A stretch of 64,000 nucleotides of DNA from positions 2,852,001-2,916,000 of the forward strand of contig OZ244173.1 in NCBI GenBank assembly GCA_965216515.1, read 5' to 3'. The position numbers and the translations under genes are program-made. Numbering within the stretch: position 1 is the first letter of the stretch; each line of letters starts with the position of its first letter. This stretch comes from CAXMRP01 sp965216515. GTDB lineage: Bacteria; Pseudomonadota; Alphaproteobacteria; Rhizobiales; Afifellaceae. The notes under the pieces are model-generated. The model was not told where the DNA came from. It saw only the letters and a program-made list of their open reading frames with translations, and did no database searches. Positions 42,006-51,053 of the stretch are shown piece by piece.

Positions 42006-43444
42006 GGGGTCGCTGCCGCCTCCGCTGGCACGCCGCGCCGGGCCGATGCCGGATCTGGCGCGTCCTGCGGTATCTCGCACTGGGTTCCGAACAAGCTGTT
42101 GGGGCCGGCCTTGCCGATCCGCACCGGCACAATGGATCCGATCAGCGCATCCGGTGCTTCCAGTTGCACCGCCTGGAGGTGCGGCGAACGGCCGGCCACC
42201 TGGCCTGGCTTCCGGCCCTTGCGCTCAATCAGCACATCGACAATCCGGCCGGTGACACGGGAATTGAAGGCATGCTGCTGCCGGTCGAGCAGCGCTTGCA
42301 ATTCTGCCAGGCGCTCCGATTTCACCGCATCCGGCACCTGGTCGTCGCGCGCGGCCGCGGGCGTACCGGGGCGGGGGCTGTATTTGAACGAATAGGCCTG
42401 GGCGTAGGCCACCGTCTCCACCAGCGCCATTGTTTCGGAAAAATCCCTGTCGGTCTCGCCGGGAAAGCCGACGATGAAATCGCCTGACAGCGCGATATCC
42501 GGGCGGGCCGCGCGTATCTTGTCGACGAGATGAAGATACGCCGCCCGATCATGACCGCGGTTCATGGCCGCGAGTATCCGGTCCGATCCCGACTGAACCG
42601 GCAGGTGCAGGTAGGGCATCAGCGCCGGTAATTTTCGGTGGGCTTCGATCAGATCCTCACGCATGTCCCTCGGATGGCTTGTCGTGTATCGCAGCCGGTC
42701 AAGCCCGGGGCGTTGGGCCAGTTTCTCCAGAAGCCGGGCCAGCGACCAGTCGTCCCCGTCCGGACCCCTGCCATGATAGGCGTTGACGTTCTGTCCCAAA
42801 AGCATGATTTCCCGCGCACCGCGGGCGATATGGGCCTCGGCCTCCGCGACAATGGCCGCGATCGGTCGCGACATTTCCGCGCCGCGGGTGTAGGGCACGA
42901 CACAGAAGGTGCAGAACTTGTCGCAGCCTTCCTGTACGGTCAAAAATGCGCTGGCCGGCCCTTTTGAGGGCTTCGCCGCCGGTCCGGCGGCCGGGCCGGC
43001 GCCGGCCCTTTGCCCGGGCGGCGGCAGGAAGTTGAACTTGTCCTTGGCGGGAAAGTCCGTTTCCACCGCGGTGCCCGCCCGGCGGGCGCGGTCGAGCACC
43101 TGCGGCAGCCGGTGATAGCTCTGCGGTCCGATGACCACGTCGATGGCCGGTGCCCGGGCGATCATTTCCGCCCCTTCCGCCTGGGCGACGCAGCCGGCGA
43201 CCACGATCTGGACGGAATTGCCGTTGCGCGCCGCTGCCTCTTTCACCGCACGCAGCCGGCCCACTTCGGAATAGACCTTTTCGGCCGCCTTTTCGCGGAT
43301 ATGGCATGTATTGAGCACGATCAGGTCCGCATCCTCCGGGCCGGCGCCGGTGGCGTAACCGGCGTCCGACAGAACATCCTCGATCCGGGTGGAATCGTAA
43401 ACGTTCATCTGACAGCCATAGGTGCGGACAAAGGCTTTTTTCAT
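42002..43444 (-). CDS. miaB: tRNA-2-methylthio-N6-dimethylallyladenosine synthase MiaB
   Basis: A protein of 480 residues. The N-terminal UPF0004 domain has TYGCQMNVYDS, LNTCHIREKA and a third Cys in VAGCVAQAEG. The radical-SAM cluster is CDKFCTFC, and a TRAM domain closes the protein. It methylthiolates i6A37 in tRNAs. A Gly/Ala/Pro-rich insertion (about nt 42950-43025) separates the UPF0004 and radical-SAM domains. The ATG at 43444 starts directly at MKKAFVRTYGCQ, and one at 43462 would add six residues. It is coupled to phoH downstream. Confidence 0.95.
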   Translation of the reverse strand: MKKAFVRTYGCQMNVYDSTRIEDVLSDAGYATGAGPEDADLIVLNTCHIREKAAEKVYSEVGRLRAVKEAAARNGNSVQIVVAGCVAQAEGAEMIARAPAIDVVIGPQSYHRLPQVLDRARRAGTAVETDFPAKDKFNFLPPPGQRAGAGPAAGPAAKPSKGPASAFLTVQEGCDKFCTFCVVPYTRGAEMSRPIAAIVAEAEAHIARGAREIMLLGQNVNAYHGRGPDGDDWSLARLLEKLAQRPGLDRLRYTTSHPRDMREDLIEAHRKLPALMPYLHLPVQSGSDRILAAMNRGHDRAAYLHLVDKIRAARPDIALSGDFIVGFPGETDRDFSETMALVETVAYAQAYSFKYSPRPGTPAAARDDQVPDAVKSERLAELQALLDRQQHAFNSRVTGRIVDVLIERKGRKPGQVAGRSPHLQAVQLEAPDALIGSIVPVRIGKAGPNSLFGTQCEIPQDAPDPASARRGVPAEAAATP

Positions 43445-43597
43445 GGCCCTCTGGTCTGGCATTTGCTTATCGGATTGTTGAGGTCACGCCGCGTGCTATC
43501 ACCCGTTGCCCGCTCGGTTGCAAACGCGGTGTTTCGGCGCGGCGCAGTATTCGATCACGGATCACGCGCCTTTTCTAACGCAATTCCCGGCAAGCCG

Positions 43598-44425
43598 CTA
43601 GTCGGCTGATGCGGTCAGTTCGGCAGCCAGCAGCACGTCCGGATCGCGGCCGGTGTTGAGGCCGGCGACCAATCGGCGCACCATCTCGCCGCATTCGGCG
43701 GCGATGGCCTTGCGGTCATCGCCGGGCGCGAGGGCGCGTGCCGGCCCGAACGCGACATGCACATCGATCCCGCCCCGCATGAGCACCAGCTTCAGATGTG
43801 GCAACAGGTCGGTGTCGCCGTACCAGGCGGCCCGCGAACGATGCAGACGGCCAAGCGGAATGCCATGGCTGCGGACATAGGCGATGGCCACTGGTTGCAC
43901 CGTGGCCGCACCGTCCGAGCCGACGGCGCGCTGGGCCGCGCCGATCAGCGCTGAACGGAAGGGCAGGACATGGTTGCCGTCGCTTGACGTGCCCTCGGCA
44001 AAAAGGACGACAATGTCGCCATCGGCCAGCCGCCGGGCGACCTCGTCGGCCTTTTCGCCTGTCTTGGTGCGGCGGGCGCGCTCGATAAAGATCGAGTGTT
44101 GCAGTTTGGCCAGCAGTCCGAAGATCGGCCAGTTGGCGACCTCGCTCTTGGCGATGAACGACAACGGAGCCAGGCTCGCCAGTATTTCGATGTCCAGCCA
44201 CGACATGTGGTTGGACAGGAGGAGAAGCGGCCGTTCGGAAGAAATATGGCCGGAGACGATAACCCGCACACCCATCAGATACAGCACAAGGCGGTGCCAC
44301 CACACCGTGAGCATGCTTGTCGACCGCCGTTTCACGGCAAGAACCAGAAGATGCACGGGCGCCATCACCAGCAGGGAAATGGCCGCGATCAAAACGATGA
44401 AGATCAGGCGAATCCAGCCGATCAT
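43598..44425 (-). CDS. Lysophospholipid acyltransferase (PlsC family)
   Basis: A protein of 275 residues with an N-terminal hydrophobic anchor and the acyltransferase motifs NHMSWLDIE (HX4D) and FAEGTSSDG. PlsC-type enzymes acylate lysophosphatidate at the inner membrane. Some related Hyphomicrobiales members act on ornithine lipids, so the substrate is open. It starts 3 bp after the fur/mur stop and probably shares its transcript. Confidence 0.88.
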   Translation of the reverse strand: MIGWIRLIFIVLIAAISLLVMAPVHLLVLAVKRRSTSMLTVWWHRLVLYLMGVRVIVSGHISSERPLLLLSNHMSWLDIEILASLAPLSFIAKSEVANWPIFGLLAKLQHSIFIERARRTKTGEKADEVARRLADGDIVVLFAEGTSSDGNHVLPFRSALIGAAQRAVGSDGAATVQPVAIAYVRSHGIPLGRLHRSRAAWYGDTDLLPHLKLVLMRGGIDVHVAFGPARALAPGDDRKAIAAECGEMVRRLVAGLNTGRDPDVLLAAELTASAD

Positions 44426-44428
44426 GCC

Positions 44429-44857
44429 TTACTCGTTCTTGTCGAGCGGCAACCCGTAGAGTTCCAGCTTGTGATCGACCAGACGGTATCCGAGCCGTTC
44501 GGCAATGCGTTCCTGGATGGCCTCGATCTCTTCGTCGCGAAACTCGATGACCTTGCCGCTGCGCAGATCGATCAGGTGATCGTGGTGTTCGTCGGGAATT
44601 GTTTCATACCGTGCCCGGCCATCTCCGAATTCGTGGCGTTCGATGATCCCTGAATCTTCGAAAAGGCGCACGGTCCTGTAAACCGTGGATATTGATATTT
44701 TCGGGTCGATTTCGACCGCACGCCGGTAGAGTTCTTCGACATCGGGATGGTCGGTCGCCGCATCCAGGACACGTGCGATGACGCGGCGCTGGTCGGTCAT
44801 GCGCATGCCCTTATTGAAACATGCGTCCTCCAGGTCGGACCGATCGCTCTCGGCCAT
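44429..44857 (-). CDS. Fur-family metalloregulator (Fur/Mur)
   Basis: A protein of 142 residues. The winged helix has MTDQRRVIARVLDAATDHPDVEELY, in pattern, and STVYRTVRLF. The metal site region reads DEHHDHLIDLRSGKVIEF. The paired CxxC motifs of the structural zinc site in E. coli Fur are lacking. In Hyphomicrobiales this gene, encoded beside plsC and miaB, is usually Mur, a manganese-responsive repressor of mntH or sit genes, with iron handled by RirA and Irr. I cannot separate Fur from Mur by sequence alone. Confidence 0.9.
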   Translation of the reverse strand: MAESDRSDLEDACFNKGMRMTDQRRVIARVLDAATDHPDVEELYRRAVEIDPKISISTVYRTVRLFEDSGIIERHEFGDGRARYETIPDEHHDHLIDLRSGKVIEFRDEEIEAIQERIAERLGYRLVDHKLELYGLPLDKNE

Positions 44858-44976
44858 CGTTTCTCCCCCGATAGCGCCAGGCGGTCATATCCCGCCTTCA
44901 AGCCCGCAGTTCGCCGGAGCCGTCGGACAGTGTTGCGTTCACGCCGGCCCGGCCCGGGCGGTTTCATCCGCTGGCC

Positions 44977-45459
44977 CTAGCGGACTTGCCGGCTCATGAC
45001 AAGCGCCGTCCGCGGCGAGGTCCGGCCTTGCCGATAGTAGTCCGGGCGATTGCCGGTTGCCTGAAATTCCTGCGATTTGTAAAGGCGCACTGCAGCCTCG
45101 TTCCCCGCATCGACCTCCAGATGGACGCTGGCAACACGATCCCGATACAGGTTCCGCAGCGCGTCTTCCATCAGCGCCCGGCCGATCCCGCGCCGCCTGT
45201 AGCCGGGCCGCACCGCGATCGACAGAACCTCTGCCTCATCGGCTGCCTTGCGGATCATCACAAACCCGGCCGGCTGGCTCCTGCCAAGCCTTCGGCGGCG
45301 TTCGGCGATCAGGCAAGCCACGCTGTCCTGGGCAAGCAGCGATTCGACGTCCGATTCACTCCATCCGCGATTGAAGGCCTCGCCATGCATGGCCGAGATG
45401 ATATCGGTGTCGGCCAGGCCTGCGGCGCGGATGAATGTCTCGCCGGAGATGATGTTCAT
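44977..45459 (-). CDS. rimI: Ribosomal protein S18 alanine N-acetyltransferase RimI
   Basis: A protein of 160 residues of the GNAT fold, with acetyl-CoA motif VLSIAVRPGYRRRGIGRALM. Its overlap with tsaB by 4 bp supports RimI rather than another GNAT enzyme, since tsaB-rimI is a conserved pair. It acetylates the N-terminal alanine of S18. An upstream flank of about 120 bp separates it from fur/mur. Confidence 0.88.
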   Translation of the reverse strand: MNIISGETFIRAAGLADTDIISAMHGEAFNRGWSESDVESLLAQDSVACLIAERRRRLGRSQPAGFVMIRKAADEAEVLSIAVRPGYRRRGIGRALMEDALRNLYRDRVASVHLEVDAGNEAAVRLYKSQEFQATGNRPDYYRQGRTSPRTALVMSRQVR

Positions 45460-46196
45460 CGGTCCGTTCCCGGTTCGTAAGGCTGCCGCGACAGGAGCGT
45501 TGCCGCCTGCGGTTGGGCGTCCGGTTCCCGCAGGTAAAGGGGGAGTGGCGGTGATGTGCCGCGGTTTTGCCTGGCCAGCCTGGCAAGTTGCGCCATCGCC
45601 GGAACATCGGCAGGCGAGGCGACCTTCGCCGAGACCGAATGAGCCGCCAGGTTTTCGGCCGCCGCCGCGGCGGCCGATCCGACCAGAATGACTGTCTGCG
45701 CGGCAGCCGCCCCGGCCAGCTTGCGGAGAAGCCGGTCCGGCCGGCAGGCCGCGGAAGGCAGGAACGGCGCCGTGCCGCGATGCACTCTTTCCGCCCGGGC
45801 GAATATCTGGCCGCGTCGGGCGTCCCGGGCAGCGACGATCAGGCCGGACCCGTCCGTCACCCCGTGATTTGACGCGCGAACCGTCTCGATCATCGCTTCC
45901 AATCCGTCGATACCGATGGCCGGAATGTCACGTGCCAGCGCCAGCCCGCGCGCCATGGCGATGCCGACGCGCACACCGGTAAACGAGCCTGGCCCGGCCG
46001 TCACGGCGATTCCGGCAAGATCGCCATAGCGGAGCGAGGAATCGTTCAGGAGTTCGGTGATCTGGATCGGTAGGTGTTCGGCATGGCCCCGTCCGATATT
46101 TTCACTTCGCGCGGCGACGACCGGGTCAGGCCCCTCGCCGTCTATCAGGGCAGCGGCGCAGACCGGGCCGGTCGTATCGATCGCAAGCCACGTCAT
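45456..46196 (-). CDS. tsaB: tRNA threonylcarbamoyladenosine biosynthesis protein TsaB
   Basis: A protein of 246 residues. The ASKHA fold begins LAIDTTGPVCAAALID, and AVTAGPGSFTGVRVGIAMARG is the TsaB signature. TsaB supports TsaD in making t6A37 in ANN-decoding tRNAs. It is directly upstream of rimI and 69 bp downstream of the nfuA-type gene. Confidence 0.94.
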   Translation of the reverse strand: MTWLAIDTTGPVCAAALIDGEGPDPVVAARSENIGRGHAEHLPIQITELLNDSSLRYGDLAGIAVTAGPGSFTGVRVGIAMARGLALARDIPAIGIDGLEAMIETVRASNHGVTDGSGLIVAARDARRGQIFARAERVHRGTAPFLPSAACRPDRLLRKLAGAAAAQTVILVGSAAAAAAENLAAHSVSAKVASPADVPAMAQLARLARQNRGTSPPLPLYLREPDAQPQAATLLSRQPYEPGTDR

Positions 46197-46265
46197 GGCA
46201 ATGGCGCCTGGAGGAAATATGCCGAAAGCGAATCCGGATCGCCGGCTGTCATGCCGGAGGCGGCC

Positions 46266-46820
46266 TCATACCGGCTGCACTTCCTTCACATCCGGGAGGA
46301 AGTGCCGGAACAGGTTTTCAATGCCGTGCTTCAGGGTCGCGGTGGAGGATGGGCATCCTGCGCAGGCGCCCCGCATATGGAGGTAAACCACACCGTCGCG
46401 GAACCCGTGAAACGTGATGTCGCCGCCGTCATTGGCCACGGCCGGGCGCACCCGTGTGTCGAGCAACTCCTTGATCGTGGCCACGGTCTGCGCATCGGCG
46501 GCATCGAAATTGTCGTCGCTGGGTTCCGATTCGCCCGTCTCCTCGATCACCGGTTGGCCCGACATGTAGTGCTCCATGATCGCGCCAAGGATCGCCGGCT
46601 TCAAATGCGCCCATTCGCCCCCGTCTTTCGTCACGGTGATGAAATCATGGCCGAGAAACACCCCTGTCACACCGTCAACGGCGAAGATGTTCAGCGCCAA
46701 TGGCGAGGTCCGGGCGTCGTCGGCGGATCGGTAGTCGCGGGTCCCGGTGGCCAGGACCGCCGGGCCCGGGATGAATTTCAGTGTCGCCGGATTGGGTGTC
46801 GCTTCGGTCTGGATAAACAT
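46266..46820 (-). CDS. NifU-like Fe-S scaffold/carrier protein (NfuA type)
   Basis: A protein of 184 residues. The N-terminal NFU domain begins MFIQTEATPNPATLKF. The C-terminal NifU-like domain has GACAGCPSSTATLKHGIE with the CxxC that binds a [4Fe-4S] cluster. It carries Fe-S clusters to target enzymes. A perfect inverted repeat resembling an Irr (ICE) box lies 65-81 bp upstream, which suggests iron-responsive control. Confidence 0.94.
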   Translation of the reverse strand: MFIQTEATPNPATLKFIPGPAVLATGTRDYRSADDARTSPLALNIFAVDGVTGVFLGHDFITVTKDGGEWAHLKPAILGAIMEHYMSGQPVIEETGESEPSDDNFDAADAQTVATIKELLDTRVRPAVANDGGDITFHGFRDGVVYLHMRGACAGCPSSTATLKHGIENLFRHFLPDVKEVQPV

Positions 46821-46884
46821 GACGCCTCAGCCGTTCCGCCGTGCCGGCGCAAACCCATGTTGCGACACGGCCGACATTTGCCAG

Positions 46885-46901
46885 TTTGGAATTATTCCAA
46901 G
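46885..46901. promoter_or_regulatory. Irr/ICE-box-like palindrome upstream of nfuA
   Basis: TTTGGAATTATTCCAAG contains a perfect 7-bp inverted repeat around one central base (46886-46900). It agrees at 11 of 14 fixed positions with the iron-control element TTTAGAA-N3-TTCTAAA bound by Irr in Hyphomicrobiales. It is placed 65-81 bp before the nfuA start. Confidence 0.5.
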
Positions 46902-46952
46902 AAATGGCCTCTCGCCCCGTTCCGGTCAAGTCAAAACCTGCCGGTCGCGTGC

Positions 46953-47843
46953 TCAGCCGGCGGCTATTCCCGCTTCCCAGCCCAGGATTGCCTGTTTGCG
47001 AACCGTGCCCCAGTGATATCCGGTCAGTTTGCCGCCCCGGCCCAGAACGCGGTGGCAGGGCACGACAAAGGAAATCGGGTTGCGGCCGACGGCGCCCCCG
47101 ATCGCGCGGGCCGCCTTCGGCTTGTCGATATGCCGCGCGATATCCGAATAGGTGGTGGCGCGTCCGAACGGGATCTTCAAGAGCGTTTCCCAGACACGGA
47201 TTTCGAAATCACTTCCGATCATCACCACGCGCAGCGGCCGGTCGGGATGCCAGGTACGCGGATCGAAGACGCGCCGTGCCAACGGCGCGGTGGCCCTGTC
47301 ATTTGCCGTGAATTCCGCATGCGGCCATCGTCGGATCATGTCGTCGAGCGCGGCCTTCTCGCCGCCCCTGTCGGCAAATGCCAGACCGCACAGGCCCCTT
47401 TCGGTGGCCATTACCAGGGCTTTGCCAAACGGCGAATCGTGAAATCCGTAGGATATGCGGAGTCCGGCGCCGCGTGTTCGAATGTCGCCCGGCGTCACCG
47501 CGTCATGGGTTACAAACAGATCGTGGAGCCGGCCGGGCCCCGACAGCCCGACCTCATAAGTCGTGTCGAGCACGGTCGCCGACTGCGCCAGCAAATTGCG
47601 CGCATGGTCGATCGTGATTGCCTGCAGGAAGGCCTTTGGCGTCAAGCCGGCCCATCGCCGAAATGTCTTGTGCAATCGCGTCGGGCTGGTTCCCGTGTGT
47701 TTGGCGATGCTTTCGAGCGAGGGCTGGTCGCGCCAGTTTTCCGTCAGATAGGCGATTGCCGCGCGCACGATGTCGTAGTCGTCGCCGTTTCGCTCAAGCC
47801 CGACGGGTAGCGGTCGGTCGGCCGCCGTTTCGGTTGCAAGCAT
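46953..47843 (-). CDS. AraC-type/methylated-DNA-cysteine methyltransferase fusion (Ada-like)
   Basis: A protein of 296 residues. Residues about 25-120 form an AraC helix-turn-helix (LESIAKHTGTSPTRLHKTFRRW). The C-terminal domain is O6-alkylguanine-DNA alkyltransferase with the acceptor Cys in FVVPCHRVLGRGGKLTGYHWG. The N-terminal Zn-Cys methylphosphotriester domain of E. coli Ada is missing, so it repairs O6-alkylguanine but cannot sense phosphotriesters the same way. It may still regulate DNA-repair genes. It stands alone near nth. Confidence 0.9.
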   Translation of the reverse strand: MLATETAADRPLPVGLERNGDDYDIVRAAIAYLTENWRDQPSLESIAKHTGTSPTRLHKTFRRWAGLTPKAFLQAITIDHARNLLAQSATVLDTTYEVGLSGPGRLHDLFVTHDAVTPGDIRTRGAGLRISYGFHDSPFGKALVMATERGLCGLAFADRGGEKAALDDMIRRWPHAEFTANDRATAPLARRVFDPRTWHPDRPLRVVMIGSDFEIRVWETLLKIPFGRATTYSDIARHIDKPKAARAIGGAVGRNPISFVVPCHRVLGRGGKLTGYHWGTVRKQAILGWEAGIAAG

Positions 47844-47948
47844 TGTCCGGTCCTCCGAATACCGTTTTCTGGTCCTTGTGCCGGATTGTGAACACCGGCA
47901 GGGTACCGGACCACCCGATTCTTGCCGCTTGTCCGAGATCTCCCCCGT

Positions 47949-48479
47949 TCAGGCCGGATTGCCGCGGATTGCCGAAAGCGCGGCGGCAAACGCCCCGGCA
48001 AAGTCGGTCCGGTCGGAAGGATTGAGAAATGCGCCTACCGGTATGGCCCGGTCGCGAAACCAGACATGGATGGCTGATACGAGGTTGTCGCTGTCGCGCG
48101 CTATGTCCAGTCGCACCCAGGCCGGATTGAACGTTTCAACCCGGGTTCGTCCGGACGCGGTGACCTTGCGGATGGTCAGGGCGCCGGTGCTGATGCTGAC
48201 TTCCTCGAAGGCCCGCGCGGCGCGGAAATTGATATGAAACGCGAGCCAGACGAGAAGGAAATCCAGTCCGAGGAACCCGACCACCGGCCAGGCACCCAAA
48301 CGGTAGAACAGGAGGCCGGCGATGAACGAGGTCAGGCCAATCAACACGATGACAAATGCAAAGCCCGGCCGGCCGAGCGAGCGATAGGGTGTCAGTGTGG
48401 CCGAAAAGACCTGTTGTTTCACTGCATCCGGCTGCATTGCGTTGTGGTCCGGCGCGTCAGGTGGATTGCTGTCGACCAT
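47949..48479 (-). CDS. DUF2244 domain membrane protein
   Basis: A protein of 176 residues starting at the ATG at 48479. Two close transmembrane helices (FAFVIVLIGLTSFIAGLLFY and VVGFLGLDFLLVWLAF) are followed by INFRAARAFEEVSIS and a C-terminal beta-rich part, the DUF2244 layout. Function is unknown. Its start is 16 bp from the start of the divergent nth gene, so any separate promoter must lie within a coding region. Confidence 0.85.
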   Translation of the reverse strand: MVDSNPPDAPDHNAMQPDAVKQQVFSATLTPYRSLGRPGFAFVIVLIGLTSFIAGLLFYRLGAWPVVGFLGLDFLLVWLAFHINFRAARAFEEVSISTGALTIRKVTASGRTRVETFNPAWVRLDIARDSDNLVSAIHVWFRDRAIPVGAFLNPSDRTDFAGAFAAALSAIRGNPA

Positions 48480-48495
48480 GACGCGATAATATAGA

Positions 48496-49278
48496 ATGAC
48501 CATGGCCGATAACAGTCCACGCCGCCGAAAGCCCGGCAACAAAACCGCAGCGCGCACGCCGGCCAGCGGTTCCCGGTCGGAAACAGGACCGGCGCTCGCC
48601 GGACCGGCCGTGCGCAAAGGCGCTCGCCGCCCGGCCCGCGCGAACCTGACGAAGATGCAGATCGACGATTTGTTTTCGCGTCTCGCCGCCGCCTCGCCGG
48701 AACCGAAAGGCGAATTGCACTACATCAATCCCTACACGCTCCTGGTTGCCGTCGTGCTTTCCGCCCAGGCAACCGACGTCGGCGTCAACAGGGCGACCGA
48801 ACCGTTGTTCGCCGTTGCCGATACGCCGGAAAAAATGGTCGCCCTCGGAGAGACGCGGTTGCGCGACCACATCAGGACCATCGGTCTCTTCCGCAACAAG
48901 GCCAAAAACGTCATCGCGCTGTCGGAACGCTTGATCGCCGAGCACGGCAGCGTCGTTCCGCGCGACCGTGCGGCGCTGGAAGCGTTGCCCGGCGTCGGAC
49001 GCAAGACCGCCAACGTGGTGCTGAATATCGCGTTCGCCGAGCCGACAATTGCTGTCGACACCCATGTCTTTCGCGTCTCCAATCGCACGGGCCTTGCCCC
49101 GGGAAAGGACGTCATGGCTGTGGAGCGGTTGCTGGATCGGGTCGTGCCGCCGAAATACAGGCTCCACGCGCATCATTGGTTGATTCTGCACGGCCGGTAT
49201 GTGTGCAAGGCGCGAAAGCCGGAATGCCACCGATGCGCCATTGCCGACCTTTGCCGCTTTCCCGACAAAACGGCCTGA
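48496..49278 (+). CDS. nth: Endonuclease III
   Basis: A protein of 260 residues. The basic, Ala/Pro-rich N-terminal tail of about 55 residues is normal for Hyphomicrobiales Nth. The HhH-GPD core has LPGVGRKTANVVLNIAF (catalytic Lys) and TIAVDTHVFRVSNR (Asp), and the [4Fe-4S] loop CKARKPECHRCAIADLC closes it. It removes oxidised pyrimidines and nicks abasic sites. Start at ATG 48496 or 48502. It is divergent from the DUF2244 gene. Confidence 0.94.
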   Translation: MTMADNSPRRRKPGNKTAARTPASGSRSETGPALAGPAVRKGARRPARANLTKMQIDDLFSRLAAASPEPKGELHYINPYTLLVAVVLSAQATDVGVNRATEPLFAVADTPEKMVALGETRLRDHIRTIGLFRNKAKNVIALSERLIAEHGSVVPRDRAALEALPGVGRKTANVVLNIAFAEPTIAVDTHVFRVSNRTGLAPGKDVMAVERLLDRVVPPKYRLHAHHWLILHGRYVCKARKPECHRCAIADLCRFPDKTA

Positions 49279-49305
49279 AGTTGCCATCGATGACCGGTTG
49301 CCCGG

Positions 49306-49797
49306 TCAGCCGGTCCCGGTCGATCCGAAGCCGCCGGAACCGCGGTCCGACGCGTCAAGTTCGGCAACCTCCATCAGGCGGGCCGCGGCCACCGGCGCAA
49401 CGACCAGTTGGGCGATCCGCATGGCCGGAGCCACAACGAAAGGGGCATCGCCATGATTGATCAGGATGACTTTGATCTCACCGCGATAGTCGGCGTCGAT
49501 CGTTCCCGGCGCATTGAGGACGGTGACGCCGTGCTTGTGCGCCAGGCTTGATCGCGGTCGCACTTGCGCCTCATGGCCCGGCGGCAGCGCAATCGCAAAA
49601 CCGGTAGGGACAAGAGCCCGTGCCGCCGGTTCCAGAACGATCGGCGCGGCAATCGCCGCGGCAAGGTCGATACCTGCCGAGCCCGTTGTCGCCGCCGCCG
49701 GCAGGGGCAGGTCGGCGCCATGGTCGAGGCGTTGCACAAGCACGCATGCCGCATCGGAATTCGCGCCGCCGCCGGCCGAGCCGTCTGTCGGAGTCAC
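49306..49797 (-). CDS. dut: dUTP diphosphatase
   Basis: A protein of 163 residues with the five dUTPase motifs: AGIDLAAA, RPRSSLAHKHG, LNAPGTIDADYRGEIKV, RIAQLVV and the flexible C-terminal GSGGFGSTG. The N-terminus has a Gly/Ala-rich extension of about 20 residues. It hydrolyses dUTP to dUMP, preventing uracil incorporation. It overlaps coaBC by 4 bp. Confidence 0.95.
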   Translation of the reverse strand: MTPTDGSAGGGANSDAACVLVQRLDHGADLPLPAAATTGSAGIDLAAAIAAPIVLEPAARALVPTGFAIALPPGHEAQVRPRSSLAHKHGVTVLNAPGTIDADYRGEIKVILINHGDAPFVVAPAMRIAQLVVAPVAAARLMEVAELDASDRGSGGFGSTGTG

Positions 49798-51047
49798 TCC
49801 GCCGCCTCGCCATCCGGCTTTGCGCCGCCTGGCTGGTGATCCGCGCCAAGCGCCTGCGCGATCCGCTCCACCAGTCGGTTGGCGACCTCTGTCTTGGGCA
49901 GGTCAGGCCAGTCCTCCACCCCGTCCGCCGAAATCAGGTGTACCGTGTTGCGATCGCCGCCCATGATGCCGCTTTGCGGCGAGACGTCATTGGCAATGAT
50001 CCAGTCGCAGCCCTTTGTGGCGAGCTTGGTTTTGCTGTTGATCAGCAAATCGTCGGTCTCCGCGGCAAAACCGATCACCAGCTCCGGCCGGTTGTCGTGA
50101 TCGGCGACGAATTTCAGTATGTCGGGATTCTCCACGAGATCGAATTTCGGCGGTCCGTCCGCGCCCTTTTTCTGCTTGGCGTCAAACGCCGTCGCCGTCC
50201 GCCAGTCGGCGACGGCCGCGGCCATCACCGCGATATCCACCGGCAGCGCCGCCTCGACATGGAAATGCATGTCGCATGCGGTCTCCACGGCGATCCGGTT
50301 GACGCCAGCCGGGGGATCGAGCCGGGTCGGGCCGGAAACCAGGATCACATCGGCGCCGGCGGTCGCCAGCGCGCCGGCGATGGCATAGCCTTGTTTGCCC
50401 GAAGAGCGATTGGCCAGGTAGCGCACCGGATCGATGGGTTCGTGGGTCGGTCCCGCGGTGACGATCGCCCGTCGGCCGGCCAGGGGCCGGCTGCGGGGCA
50501 CCAGGATATTTTCGGCCTTGTCGGCGATCGTCTCCGGCTCGGCCATGCGGCCCATACCGGCTTCACCGGCCTCCGCCATTTCGCCCGCTTCGGGTCCGAC
50601 GAACAAGAGACCGTCCTCGGCCAGCCGTTTGCGGTTGCGCCGTGTGGCCGGATGCGCCCACATGGCCGGATTCATCGCCGGGGCCATCAGGACGGGTGCC
50701 TTGGTCGCCAGCAGCACCGCTGTCGCCAGGTCATTGGCGAGCCCGGTGGCCATTTTCGCCATCAGGTCGGCGGTTGCCGGCGCGACGAGGATCAGGTCGG
50801 CGCCGCGCGCAAGGCGGATATGGCCGATATCGGTTTCGGCCTGACGGTCGAACAGGTCTGTCAGAACGGGGCCATGGGCGACCGCGCCGGCCGCCAGCGG
50901 CGTGATGAATTGCCGGGCGGCATCGGTCATGATGACCGTGACCAGCGCACCCCGCTCCTTCAGCCTGCGGATCAGGTCGAGCGACTTGTAGGCGGCAATG
51001 CCGCCGCCGATGATCAGAACGAGGGATTTTCCGCTTAGCCGGTCCAT
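49794..51047 (-). CDS. coaBC: Bifunctional phosphopantothenoylcysteine decarboxylase/synthetase
   Basis: A protein of 417 residues. The CoaC domain has GGIAAYKSLDLIRRL, the catalytic-His segment GHIRLARGADLILVAPATAD and substrate motif PAMNPAMWAHPAT. The CoaB domain has AGPTHEPIDPVRYLANRSSG. It makes 4'-phosphopantetheine, two steps of coenzyme A synthesis. It sits between ubiB (6 bp upstream) and dut in one leftward run. Confidence 0.95.
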   Translation of the reverse strand: MDRLSGKSLVLIIGGGIAAYKSLDLIRRLKERGALVTVIMTDAARQFITPLAAGAVAHGPVLTDLFDRQAETDIGHIRLARGADLILVAPATADLMAKMATGLANDLATAVLLATKAPVLMAPAMNPAMWAHPATRRNRKRLAEDGLLFVGPEAGEMAEAGEAGMGRMAEPETIADKAENILVPRSRPLAGRRAIVTAGPTHEPIDPVRYLANRSSGKQGYAIAGALATAGADVILVSGPTRLDPPAGVNRIAVETACDMHFHVEAALPVDIAVMAAAVADWRTATAFDAKQKKGADGPPKFDLVENPDILKFVADHDNRPELVIGFAAETDDLLINSKTKLATKGCDWIIANDVSPQSGIMGGDRNTVHLISADGVEDWPDLPKTEVANRLVERIAQALGADHQPGGAKPDGEAAE

Positions 51048-51053
51048 GGTGCA

